Assembly: GCA_905182995.1 (NCBI GenBank)
Contig: CAJJDP010000132.1
Location: 277,893 to 341,892 of the forward strand
Direction: 5' to 3'
DNA length: 64,000 nt
Source of the DNA: Paramecium octaurelia
Taxonomy: Eukaryota > Ciliophora > Oligohymenophorea > Peniculida > Parameciidae
A program made the translations under genes and the position numbers. This document shows positions 11,356 to 22,800 of this stretch, piece by piece (positions within the stretch are counted from its first letter, which is position 1; each line of letters begins with the position of its first letter). The notes under the pieces were generated by a model. The model did no database searches and had not been told where the DNA came from. It was given only the letters and a program-made list of their open reading frames with translations.

Positions 11356-12804
11356 TCATTTTTTCTATTGTTTTTTTTCATAATTGACTCCCCAAATTTC
11401 AATTTAAGTCAACTATAGATAGAATCATTGAATTACATTAAGAAATTCTACGTGTGGTTCTAATAAATATCCCATTTCATATGTTTAATCACATTGATTA
11501 TTTATTCTATTTGTTGCGTTTCCTTTGATTTTTTCATCAACCCAAATTCTAAAATTGCCTTTGCCATCCCCACCAAATCCAAGTCCATATGGTTATTACA
11601 CTTACAGATTGAATGCTCTACTGTTTATATAAGCAAAACACTGCTTGGATTTGATATCAAATGTACTCATAAATAGTTGATATTTAGGTAACAAAGAGAA
11701 TAGAAAACTTTTTTCATCTCCAAAATAAAGTGATATTTAATCATTTGGGTTGTACAAGATTCCTATTTGTATTAGAAATACTTACCCATAGGATCCTTTT
11801 GCTTTTTCCTTATGAAATGAGTTTCAATTGTTTCATCAATACTAATATATGCTCCGAATACTTATTATTAAAATGTATCATTTTATGATTCATCTTCTCT
11901 ATTCCTAAACAAAAACAGCAATGGCTATTGTGAATCTATTATGATTTCAGTTATATATTCCAAATCATCATTTGTAACTGAGGATGAAAATTTAAGATCC
12001 AATTAACCAATCCTACTGAAATCAGGAGAGCTCATTTGTAATAAGGCAAGCACTTGATCATTCAAGATGAAACTGGAAGATGTTAATTTAGGAATTCCAT
12101 ATTTTAAATAAGGATTAATGAACTTCTTAGTAAAATATTGTTTGCACATCTTATTTGCATAGATCAATTGTTATTTTGCTTAGCCAATAAATTGGTTGAA
12201 TGGGAGAGTAGATTTTTACTCAAAAATAGAGTTAGCAACACTTCTTGCTGCTAGATCGTTTCTTTGGCTGTTTCTGATTTCTTGATTGTAATAATACATA
12301 TTCAATAGTTCTTTAATTACAAGACTTCCTTGTGAGTAGCTCACCGAAAACCTAGAATAGAGTATGGAGACATACCTATTGATTGATTCTTTCTGATTCT
12401 CAAGACACCCGAGACTAATTAGGGCAAATAACTCGAATTTCTCCAGAACTCTGAATTTGTAGTCACTCAGATAATATTCTTGTTATTCTTTAAGCAAGAG
12501 TTCCACTAATGAAATAGAGTTATAATGTTACATGTGATGACAAAATTGGTGTAATCGATTTATTAATTCTTGCATCTTTCTCTCATCCAGTTATACAATT
12601 TAACTGAGAAGTCTGGATTTTCAGGGAATTCTGGGAGCATTGATTTCTGTGTAAGAAATCCGTTTCTATGTAATTAGGATAGTTTATTCACATAGAATCA
12701 TGGCATTTCAATAGTTCAAAGTAGACTTCGAGGACGTCAAGTTCGTAATCTGTGAATGCCACTTTTGCATGTTTCTTTATAGATTTAGATTTAGATCCTC
12801 CCAT
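11356..12804 (-). CDS. TLDc-domain protein
   Basis: About 430 residues, start MGGSKSKS (a possible N-myristoylation signal). The first half is helical. The C-terminal half is a TLDc domain: QPLLFLFRNRED, FGAYISID, YFGDEKSFLFSLLPK, then the hallmark GLGFGGDGKGNFRIWVDE and terminal IEIWGVNY. TLDc proteins (OXR1, TBC1D24, Restriction of telomere capping) bind the V-ATPase and act in oxidative-stress resistance; the exact role here is unknown. Four introns are inferred (26 nt, 26 nt, 23 nt, 24 nt); the first starts GTGAAT. It is a TLDc-only type without LysM or TBC domain. Confidence 0.85.
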
Positions 12805-12845
12805 AAATAATAAAAAATATAATTATTTATATTAAATATGAATTC

Positions 12846-13269
12846 TCAATCATCGTCTGATCCACTCTCATCTTCATCTGAATCCTACTTCTTTTACTTC
12901 TTTTGAGCCTTTTTGGATCCCTTGCCGTCTTCCTTCTTCTTCTTTCTCTCATTCTTGATCTTTCCGTATTTATCTTCGTAGATTCTATTAAAAATATATA
13001 TAGAAAGGAGAACTTCTTTTCTTTTTCAAATATAGCCTTGCTGTCCTTGTACTTTTATTCGTATTAATCAATTTTATCCTTTGGTAGTTGTTTGTACTAT
13101 TCAGAAATGATCTTGGTGATATCGGTCATTTTCTTGCCGGGATGAGCTTCTTTGACTTATGAGTACACCTCCTATTTGTAAATAAAGAATGCACATTGGG
13201 GTCTTTTTGGTGGAGCTTCCTAAACAAATTATTAATTTATATATATACCTTTTTAGTATTATCTGTCAT
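12846..13269 (-). CDS. HMG-box protein (NHP6/HMGB-like)
   Basis: About 120 residues with one HMG box near residues 8-80: PPKRPQCAFFIYKQEVYS, HPGKKMTDITKIISEQYKQL, then KYKDSKAIFEKEKK. A basic linker and an acidic tail (DSDEDESGSDDD) follow, the layout of chromatin architectural HMGB proteins that bend DNA in the nucleus. Two 29-nt introns are inferred; the second starts GTTCTC. It diverges from the kinesin gene across a long intergenic stretch. Confidence 0.88.
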
Positions 13270-13881
13270 TTGTTTTATGCTAATGTATTTTCTTATTTAA
13301 TTTGAGATTCAATACTTTTGTTTTAATTAAAATTTCAATAAAAAAATATCCCAATATCATTGGAATCAACCAATGAAAACGCGGCACCTTAATTTCGCAA
13401 CAGATGAACTTCCAACCCCTCCCTTCCGGTAATCATTCGCACTAATAATCTCATAATGATTAATCCAATCGATTCCACATGAAGCCAGGGATTCATGTCA
13501 TCCTAAAACCAGACACATCCCCTCTTTTGGAATCAGAATTTAATATTGAAACAGTAATAAAAGCAAATCAATTTTTCAATTCTCGATGTCTTTAGAAATA
13601 ATCAATTTCGAACATTATCATAATACACTTGTTTGTAATTTTATAAAATGCATCAAGATTTTAAAAGCAGTCCTAATCAATTTGAAATGCAATAAATTAA
13701 TCTCTGATTTTAATATATATAATCTCTCTCTTCTACCATCCCTGAACCCTAGAAGCAAGTGGTTATTGTCCTCCCTCTCTCTCTGTCTCCCTCATACACA
13801 CTTCTCAGCTTTATTTATAATTAAGAATGTAGCCATTTGATATATTATTGTAATTTCTATTCATTAATTTCATATATAAAA
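13270..13881. other. Long divergent intergenic region with three inverted repeats
   Basis: About 610 bp, the longest spacing between divergent genes in this half of the window and less AT-rich than its surroundings at 13370-13520. It contains three perfect inverted repeats: 13358-13375 (CATTGG/CCAATG), 13430-13462 (TAATCAT/ATGATTA) and 13477-13498 (ACATGAA/TTCATGT). Small open frames here have no coding character. It could hold a structured RNA gene as well as promoters. Confidence 0.5.
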
Positions 13882-16198
13882 ATGAAAAGAAAGGAGTGCG
13901 TAAAAGTGGTTGTGAGAGCCAGACCATTATCAAGCAAAGAGGTAAAATTGAATCAGTTATTGTGAGGTAGAAGAAGGCAGAAAGAGAATAGTAGAAGTTG
14001 ACACAACCCGAAAAGAAATCAATATTTAAAATATAAAAGGAGATGGCAATGAAGCACAAAGAACATTTGTTTTTGATGAAGTTTTTGATATGAATTCACA
14101 ACAAGAACAAGTCTATCAAAACACAGCCTTGCCCATTGTTGAAAGTGTCATGGATGGGTAAATCAAAAATGTGTTATTATCATAGTTATAATGGTACGGT
14201 CTTTGCCTATGGTTAAACTGGTACTGGCAAAACACATACCATGGAAGGTAAGAACGATCCTCCGCATGAAAGAGGTATCACTCCAAGAACCTTCGATCAC
14301 ATCATCAAAGTTATTGAAGGGACACCTAATATCCAATTCTTAGTTAGATGTTCCTATTTAGAATTGTATAATGAGGAAATCAGAGACTTATTGAGTCCAA
14401 ACCATCTCACTAAGTTAGAATTAAGAGAAAAACCAGAACAAGGAGTATTTGTTAAGGATCTCTCCAAAATAGTTGTGAAATCAGTGGCTGAACTAAATGA
14501 ATGGTTAAAGGCTGGTAGAGCCAATAGGAAAGTGGGAGAGACTAAAATGAATTAAGAATCCTCGAGGTCTCACTCCATATTCACACTCACTATCGAATCA
14601 AGTGAATTTGGAGCAGACTAATAGCAACACATTAAATCTGGAAAATTAAACCTTGTCGATTTAGCAGGTAGTGAAAGACAATCAAAGACACAAGCAGTTG
14701 GTGTAAGATTTGAAGAAGCCATTAATATTAACTTGAGTTTAACTACACTTGGTAATGTTATCACATCATTGGTCGACGGAAAAAGTCAGCATATCCCATA
14801 CAGAGATTCCAAATTGACTCGTCTCTTATAGGATTCTTTGGGAGGTAACACAAAGACTGTCATGGTTGCAAATATCGGTCCAGCTGATTATAATTTTGAT
14901 GAAACCATGTCCACTCTCAGATATGCCAGTAGAGCCAAGAAAATTCAAAACAATCCAAAAATTAATGAAGATCCTAAAGATGCCATGATTAGAGAATTCC
15001 AAGAGCAAATTAATAAATTAAAAGATGAGTTAGCCAGAAAGGCTGGAGGAGTTATTGGGCCAAATGGATAAATTTAAAAAATCAAGGAACAAGTTATTGA
15101 GGTGGAAGATGATGAAGAACTTACTGAATTGTAAAAAAAGGCCTAAAAGGAGAAGGCTGATTTAGAATAGTAGATTATGCAGTAGAGAAGGCAAAGCACA
15201 TTGTAGGAAGAAGAAAAGAAGCAATTGTAATTGAAATTAAAGGAGAAATAGAAGTTGGAGCATAATCTCAAAAAAGAGCAAGAAAACATGCAAAAGAAAC
15301 TTTAGGAACTTCAGGAGTAATTGTTGCATGGTGATAAAATGAAAGAGGAAACTAGATAAAAAGAAAAGGATCTATTAAAGGCAAGAATGGAGTTAGAAGA
15401 GAGATCGTAATAAGCCAGGAGATAAGCTGAGGAATTGGCAAAAAAAGAAGCCATGCAAATGGAATAAGAATAGAAGTATAATTCAACCAAAGAGGAAATT
15501 GAGGCCAAAACATAAAAATTAAATAATCTAATCTAAAAAATTAAGGAATTAAAAAGTCAAGCTTAGGAACAGACTTAATTTAGGTAGAGGTAGAAGGAAG
15601 AATTGATAGAGGATAATAGAGAGTCTCTGAGATAGTTAAATCTAATGAATCTTATTATTGAGCATTTCATTCCAGAAGATGAAGGTATTCGAATAATGCT
15701 ATTCATTTAGAAAAGAGATTAAAGGAGAAATTAGAATTCTCAGAAGAGCAAGATGATTGGGTCATTAAGGAATTTGAAGCGAATCCATTGAAGAAGCCTG
15801 CATCTGCATTCTTCTTCAAAAGACCGATTTGCAATTTTTCGAAAATGGCAATCAATTTTGGTGATACTAATCCCAGATTCAGACCAGAAAACATCTTGCA
15901 AACTGATCTAGATCTACCCCAAAGAATGACTGAGGATTTTTCTCATGAGCCTTCATAAAAGATATAGGAAGTGTTGAACGTAGCCTTGAATGAAGATGAA
16001 GTAACATCCCATTAGAAATTATATTAGGAAGAACAACAAATGATTTAAAATGAAAAGCAAGCCAATGTCTACATTGAAGATCCTTCAGTAATCAATAAGG
16101 AAGCCATTTTGAATCCTCCATCTAATCCCAATAAAGTTCGCTTATAATCAGCAATCAAGAAAAACGCTAGAAGACCCTAAAGTGGGTTTAAGAAATGA
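13882..16198 (+). CDS. Kinesin-2 family motor protein
   Basis: Plus-end microtubule motor of the KIF3/FLA10/OSM-3 type, expected to drive anterograde intraflagellar transport. The motor domain starts at once ([12 protein letters not shown]). It has the P-loop [13 protein letters not shown], switch [12 protein letters not shown], switch [16 protein letters not shown] and the neck-proximal [18 protein letters not shown] and [21 protein letters not shown] coiled coil of about 170 residues follows, then the kinesin-2-like block [10 protein letters not shown] and a non-helical tail ending SGFKK. Three introns are inferred (25, 28 and 26 nt), one inside the motor just before the P-loop. Switch II is followed by [19 protein letters not shown], slightly divergent from the common GERLKEA. 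The P-loop Gln is a TAA codon. Confidence 0.93.
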
Positions 16199-16318
16199 GA
16201 ATCTATTATAATACAAATATGCATTATAGTATTTTAGACCTCAAATCACATTAAAAGTATTTGTCAAACCAATTTAATTAAACATTTATAAGTATTCTAA
16301 AAATTATAAATCAATTTC

Positions 16319-17620
16319 ATGGATTAAGCTATTCTTATTAATATTGATAATGAGGACAATAAATAATATGAAACTGAGCTGTCCCTTTAACTCAAATCAG
16401 AGAAGCAGGATATTTCGAACTCAGATGAATTTTGTAATTTGTGCAATGAATTACATGGGCATTTTTTGAATTACTCTACTATTGAACGAGAACTAAGAAT
16501 TTGCTTGATTTGTTGGGATATCATTCATGCTTTTTAAACAATTAACAAAGAGAGTACAGGAAAGTTTAAGGATTGCAAATTCAGCAATGAAATTGAAATT
16601 ATCATAGAAAATTAAGGCAAATTTTACAACTTAGATTATGGAAATTGTATTATTTGTACTACTCCAAATTCTATATTAATAAAATTGAACTAATGCAATC
16701 ATTATTGTTGTGATTCGTGTTTAAGTTTTTATATAAACATAAATAATGATAATCGTAGAAAACTTATGTGTCCTTTTTTTGGTTGTTAATACGAAATAAA
16801 TGACTATCTGATTTTTTAGTATTTATAATACAATGAAATTAAAACGTGGAATAAATTTTAATACAATTAATTTTGCTTCTAAAAAAAATGCAAAGCGAAA
16901 TTTAATTTGTAACCTTATAACAATTTGTAGCAATTGAATATTATTTCGTATAATAATCAAAATCAATGTGAAATGTGTAAGCAAACATTTTGCTCCATTT
17001 GTTGGACTAAGCATGTCGGAGCATGTGATTTTGATAAGTTGTTTTTAAAATACGTCAAGGAATAACAAATTATATAATGCCCTTATTGTCATTCCCTATC
17101 AGAACCAAATAAATGTTCTGTAAGCTCAGAACCTTGCAGAGAATACAAAGCAAATTGGTAACAATGTTTTGTGTGCAATCATTTGTTTTGTTTGGATTGC
17201 AAAGGACCTTTGGAATTATTTGAATCCATCCCAAACTCGGAAACATTGACATGCATACCTTGTAAAAAAAGGGAGAAAAACTTTTTTTACCTATTATACA
17301 GAGTTATGAAATAGTTATCGTTTAGGATGCTATTTGTTCTAATGTTTTACCTATCCATTTTGTTTGTAGTTGCATTTCTGGCTTGTGGCTTTATAATAGT
17401 ACTAGGAATATACATCGCTATGCATTAGTTAATATAGGTATCAAAGTGGGTTTTTTCATTTGTCAAACAACGAACAAACAATATTAACAATGGGATTTTG
17501 ATAGCATTCTCTCCATTAATAATTATATTAATGCTGGTAGCCATAGTAGTTTGTTATGCAGTGGGATTCATACCTCTCTTAATATATAACATAAAATAAT
17601 ACTTTTATTTAGATGGTTGA
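16319..17620 (+). CDS. RBR-like RING protein with C-terminal membrane spans
   Basis: About 430 residues, apparently intronless. Cysteine-rich modules occur in order. The RING1-like module has CIICTTPNS, CNHYCCDSC and CPFFGC. The IBR-like module has CEMCKQTFCSICW, HVGAC. The third module has CPYCHSLSEPNKC, CFVCNHLFCLDC and CIPC. Two long hydrophobic segments near the C-terminus suggest two or three membrane spans, as in RNF19 or RNF144 type E3 ligases. RBR enzymes pass ubiquitin through a cysteine in RING2. I could not identify that cysteine with confidence because the third module departs from the usual spacing. Function as an E3 ligase is therefore likely but unproven. Confidence 0.72.
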
Positions 17621-17757
17621 ATTATATTGATATGAATTAATGGTTTTATTTTTAATGATTTAACTCTATTGATGTTATTTTGGCAATCAACAACCAACAT
17701 ATATATATGAAATAAAATTAATATTTAAAGTTTTAAACAATAATAGTTTAAATGTAA

Positions 17758-18600
17758 TCATCCTTTGGTTGTTAAATATTTAGTTTTCAACTAATCTATT
17801 TCACTTTAAACATAAAAATGTTTTTTATTTGTTTCATTCTACATCAGTCTTTTGTGTAGTTCAACATTTTCTTATCTCAAAACATCGAGTTCCTTATTCA
17901 TTTGATGAATTCTCAATTCATACTTGCTTTCTGCATCAACTATTGCTTATTTAACCGATTGATCAAGCTTCTTTTAGTATTTGTACTCTAAATCTTCTTT
18001 TTGTCTTTATCTGACTAGGTCTTCCATTTATTATTATTATGTTAAATTTTGTTTACTCTGTTCCAAACTAATTTGAGCATCATTTGCTTATTTCATTGCT
18101 TATTTTGCAACATCCATCTGTTCATTCAATTATTAGTGAAGTTTCTTCTCGTTTCCTATACTTTGCTCTAACCTTGTTTTATACGTATTAATCGTTAGAA
18201 GCTATTATGAATAAATGAGACAATTACATATTGAGTCTTCTCTTCTTTTAATTATTTCTTTTGATCCTTCAATCTTTGATACTCCTCTTAATACCATTTT
18301 AGCTATTTACTCTATTCCTCAAATTGCTCTTTCATTTCTTTCGTTTTATCTTTGGTTGACTTAACTCCACTTGGTTCTTAAATCATACTAGGTTATCATA
18401 CTTTTAGATGTTTTTGAAGCAGTAGATTTTGCTTATCCTTTGACTGAAATTGCAATTGACTTTTTGGCAGAAGGTTAGCCTTAAGTAACAACCTACTGGA
18501 AATTTGATTATCTTATTGGCGAGTAATTGATTATGTCTTCCTCATCCGATATCGAGATATTCACTAATTATTAAGCATAATCCTGTAGGTTTTGAGTCAT
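17758..18600 (-). CDS. Coiled-coil protein, unknown function
   Basis: About 260 residues. A 70-residue low-complexity head (ISDEEDIINYSPIRQ..., Ser/Lys-rich) is followed by an uninterrupted coiled coil to the end (for example KEMKEQFEEQSKQLKWYQEE and QMNKELDVLRQENVELHKRL). Introns of 25 nt with AAG acceptor and 26 nt are inferred, each removing a TGA. There is no recognisable domain. A cytoskeletal or basal-body structural role is plausible but only a guess. Confidence 0.6.
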
Positions 18601-18967
18601 AAATAAGCTGTTATTTTTATTTAAATAATTATAATCATTCCTTAAACCTCTTTTTCCGTTTGAGATTATGCCTTCCTTTTCATACCATAAAAGAACTCAC
18701 AAACTTATTAGTACTAAGTCAAGGCTTCTTTAATATGGTGAGAGAGTTGATTTATCTGCACATATGTTTCTATGTATATTTAATACAAGTTGGAGGAACT
18801 AAATTCCCATTTAACATTAATGTAAGATTTATTATCAATTTGATATTTTAAAAGGAACTACATATATTATCTAAATAGCTAGAAAAGAATAAATTATATT
18901 TAAATGCAAATTAATCTATAGTTATTTCTAATGATGTCAAAAACATAAAATTAAAAATAAACATCAT
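18601..18967. other. Intergenic, no gene seen
   Basis: A 60-codon plus-strand frame lies at 18660-18851, but its codon pattern is poor and it has no relatives I recognise. No RNA gene is visible. Confidence 0.45.
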
Positions 18968-19717
18968 TCATTCATTGGTAAGTTTATTTTAAGAAATTTT
19001 AGCTATTACTTCTGAATTGTTAACAGAAAAAATGAATTTCAAATTTTCTGAATTCATTACCTCTTAAACTTGCACTTCAGATATGTATGAAGGCAGCAAA
19101 TTTCTCCATTTATCTTATTTGAAGAATTAAACTATTTTGTTTGTACATAAGTCATTAATTAGTTTGTTAAAGTAATTCAATAATTCGTTGAGACCTTTTT
19201 TGATTAAATTGTATATGACACCTTCACCCTCCTTAATTTTGATTTATTTAATAGAAAATTTATCGAACTTTTCATTTTATAAGATAATCTAATTCTTTTG
19301 AAGCAACAAAGTTGCCTCTATTTATAATCCGAATATTTCTAGATCCAACTAAGTTGAAAAGTTCAGCAACACTTTTGTGGTAATATCAACGTCTAATTTG
19401 AGTGCAAAGTAATCCAACCGAATAAACACTTTCATTGATTTTGAATCCTCTATAAGATCAATTTAAATTAGATCTTCGTTAAATATTAAATCAGAAATCA
19501 TTAAATTCTTCGTCAATAGAGTTCCAAATACTAAACCTAATTCCTAATGTTAGAGATTGATTTATACTTTATTTAATGGGATTGATAGATTTTATAAGCT
19601 TACTTTCTTCAGATAGGCTTTTAAAATTTCCTAAGCCTCCAATTTGGAAACCTGCACCTCCATATTTAGTGAGTGGCAACAAGCAAAGACAAGGAAGAGG
19701 GTGAACAATTTCTTCAT
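18968..19717 (-). CDS. Secreted protein, possibly BPI/SMP-type lipid-binding
   Basis: About 249 residues in a single open frame without introns. The N-terminus MKKLFTLFLVFACCHS is a clear signal peptide. The mature part is rich in alternating hydrophobic strands and amphipathic helices (VFIRLDYFALKLDVDITTKV, LEIFGLQIEATLLLQ) and ends hydrophilic. This strand pattern and length recall one half of a tubular lipid-binding (BPI/LBP-like) fold, but no diagnostic motif is present and I do not claim the family. It is likely secreted or lumenal. Confidence 0.6.
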
Positions 19718-19841
19718 TTTTTGTACTAAAAATTGTTTTATTGAAATTAATAGAATATTATAATGTGTGGAAAGCTGAGCAATTAAATTGCCAAAATAGA
19801 AAATAACATTAGAATAATGAATTATTTATTATAATTGATAT

Positions 19842-22800
19842 TCATTATGCCATACGATTATTTTAAAACGATCTAGAATTTTATGCTTGTTAAGCATTAT
19901 TTGGACCAACAAGAGTTTGAACTTTATTTTTCATATCAGTCAATTTTTGCATTAAATATTCGGGTGTTTTTACATTTTATTATTACTATTATTATCCTAT
20001 TTGATTTGAATTCATTTGGTATTAATTAACAGACATGTATTGATTGAATTATTAGCCATTTAGAGAATCGTTATATTATTATTGATCTACTTCTCTAGTT
20101 GACTTTGGATATGGAACCAATTGTTGTAACATCTATTACTGTTATTATTACTGCGATTGTGATTATTACTGTGATTGTGATAATTGTCGCTATTGTGTAG
20201 GTTATTGTAACTAGGGCCTAACTGATAGTTAGGAGTCTTATAATTGCGATTATTGTAATTAATTCTATAATTATTGTGATTATTATTATTGTGCTTGGTA
20301 TTGTAACTAAGGTCTAACAGAAAGTTAGGATTATTGCAATTGAGGCTATTGTAGTGAGTTCTATTATAATTGTGATTGCTATAAGGGCAATTATTATAAC
20401 TAAGACGACTATAGAGTAGACTAATTACTAATGTAACCTCCCAGTACGGGTGCCTGTCCATTAGTCAATTGCTACTATATGAGTAATTGGATCTATTGAT
20501 CTTGAACGTACTTCTACCATTGGATTGCTAAATTAGATTCAATGTGATACTTGGATTTCTTTTGATTTTGTCAACCATCTTTTGGATGCCACTATCTAAT
20601 AGGTTGGGTGATCTCAACATGTCAGCTATCTATAGTAATTCTTGATCAGGGAGGTTGTTTTCTTATTGGACATTTTACAAAGAAGGATTGCCCAAGTAGG
20701 CTTGGATCCATTTATTTAGATATTGATCCTATTGGGTGCTTCTGCTTACAAGGTGATAATTTTCCCAAATGGTTTCACCTCTCATTTTAACTAATTATTG
20801 AAGGACCACTTTAATTGTTTTGACTCCTTACTCATCGACAGCAAAGTTAGGATAGTGTTAAAACTCATTCAAATAGTTATGGAATTTAAGAAGAAGCAAT
20901 TCGATCTTAATGTTACTATTCTATTCTACTTTTGCTGTCAATCTAGCAATGCACTTAACAAGCAAGCCTATCATTTTGGATGAGTTGTTTCTACGTCTAT
21001 GTTTAGTTAGAATGTCGAATAAAATAGAGAACATGATATCCTAGCTAGTATTTTCCAAGATCCGAAGAGTGGTTGAGTTGAGTTGTCTAACTGTAGCATC
21101 TCCATTCTCATGCTGAGCTTTTATTTCATCCTCTGTCAACAGTCTTTGCATAATCTCCTCAGTGAATCCACACAATAGTTCATACGGCAATTAATTTACA
21201 TATGGCTTTAGTTGATACAATTTGTTTAAGGCTTAGAGGAAGAACTGTATGAATTAGGCAGGGTAGGTTTCTCTTTGAGTGAAGGTATTCTGTAATAGAG
21301 TTTAGAAGCATTTGCAAATGGCCTCTGCATTGTCAACGAACAACTATTGATTTTGTTATATATTTTGAGTGAGCAAATCACTGATTTACATTAGGGATTC
21401 TATTTTTTGAGATGTCTACTCACTCAAAAGAGATTCTAAAATTGACAAGAAGTATTGTGATCTTGGATCCTTTGCTGATTGCAATTAAACAGTGCCTTAG
21501 ACAATCGGTTACTTCCCTGTTTAGTATTGCTATTGTTACTATGTTTATTAGGCTACCGACTGTGGTTGTGTTTATTATTATTATTAATATTATTATTATT
21601 ACTAATATGGCTACTATTATTGGGTATATCTCTTAATGGTGTTATCTCCAAATAGAGTGATGAATTCATTTTGTAATTCTTTAGTGAAGTATTGCGAATA
21701 CTCTGGGAAGAGATCTAAAGGAAAGAATTTGGCCAATTGACCTTGAATGATCAAATTGCATAGTTAAGTATCAATTCTCTCTTTCTGATCAATCAAGAAG
21801 GGATGAATACTTTAGGGATTGATTCTAAACAAAAGTAGGAGTCTTTTAATCATGATTTCAGCTGGGAACACTAATTGCAGATTTTGAACCAATTCTGGAT
21901 GAACATCAACTCCAGAGTAAATTAGTTCTCTTATTAAGGAAATGATCACAATTTATTCTACTTCAGTTAAGATATACCTTGATTTGGATATAGTCTAAAA
22001 GAATGCATCTAGGAAACTAATCAAGGCATTAATCAATAGTTGATTGGCTGAACACCCATAGATTTTAACAAGTACAAATTTTAATAGTAAGTCACTTAAT
22101 TCAATAATGTCTGCCTTCAATTCAGGGTCGTTCTAAATAATCATTAATTATTGTAAGCCTTTCATGACATCCTTGTAATTGTATGACATCAATTGATTAT
22201 AGAGATCCTCTCTTAGACATACATACAGATCACTAAACGCACTGTTTGGAAAACAATCACTAGCCCACCATTATGCTTAATCAGATTGCAATCTTAACAA
22301 TTTCATTTCCTTGATGCTCGCACTTTTTGCAATCAAACTATTGCTATCTTAGAAGATGGCTTTTTCTTTTTATTGTCTTAATGGAGTGTTGTCCTGTGGT
22401 AAAGTCTTGTGAGATTTTTAATGCAATGATTTTTTAGGAGTTCTTTCATTTCTTTATTTTGGTTCTTGAGAGGTATTCAAATCACTTTACAAATCTTTGG
22501 TAGTCAGATTTCTCTTCATATTTCTAATATCTTGTTGTTAACTTTATTGTAATTATTGTTGTTTGCCCTTTGGTGTTTTACCTGTTCTTTTTGAAGTTTC
22601 CTCTGGCTCTGCCATTCCAAATTTGGCAAAGAATTGCTTCACTTATTACACAACAGCTGGTTTCAGATCCTTCATTTAATTTAAGAATGGATCTATGCCC
22701 ACATCTTCAACCATCCTTTCACATACTTGTTCTGCTGCTTATCTCACTTCCTTGACTCTGTCACAAAGACAATTAATCAATGGTAAGATAAAGGGTTTGT

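Noticed and set aside
13411..13424. CCAACCCCTCCC resembling a telomerase RNA template
   Set aside because: The base after AACCCC does not fit a repeat-encoding template, and no pseudoknot or RNA polymerase III terminator was evident.
13586..13840. 84-codon plus-strand open frame upstream of the kinesin gene
   Set aside because: No coding character, no relatives recognised, and it lies in the spacer where the kinesin promoter should be.
18660..18851. 63-codon plus-strand open frame
   Set aside because: Hydrophobic chance frame without Gln-type codons or homology; isolated in an intergenic spacer.
20087..20461. Asn/Tyr-rich 124-residue open frame on the minus strand
   Set aside because: Same strand as the XMAP215 gene but in the wrong frame; the real frame there is the Gln-rich tail, reached by two short introns.
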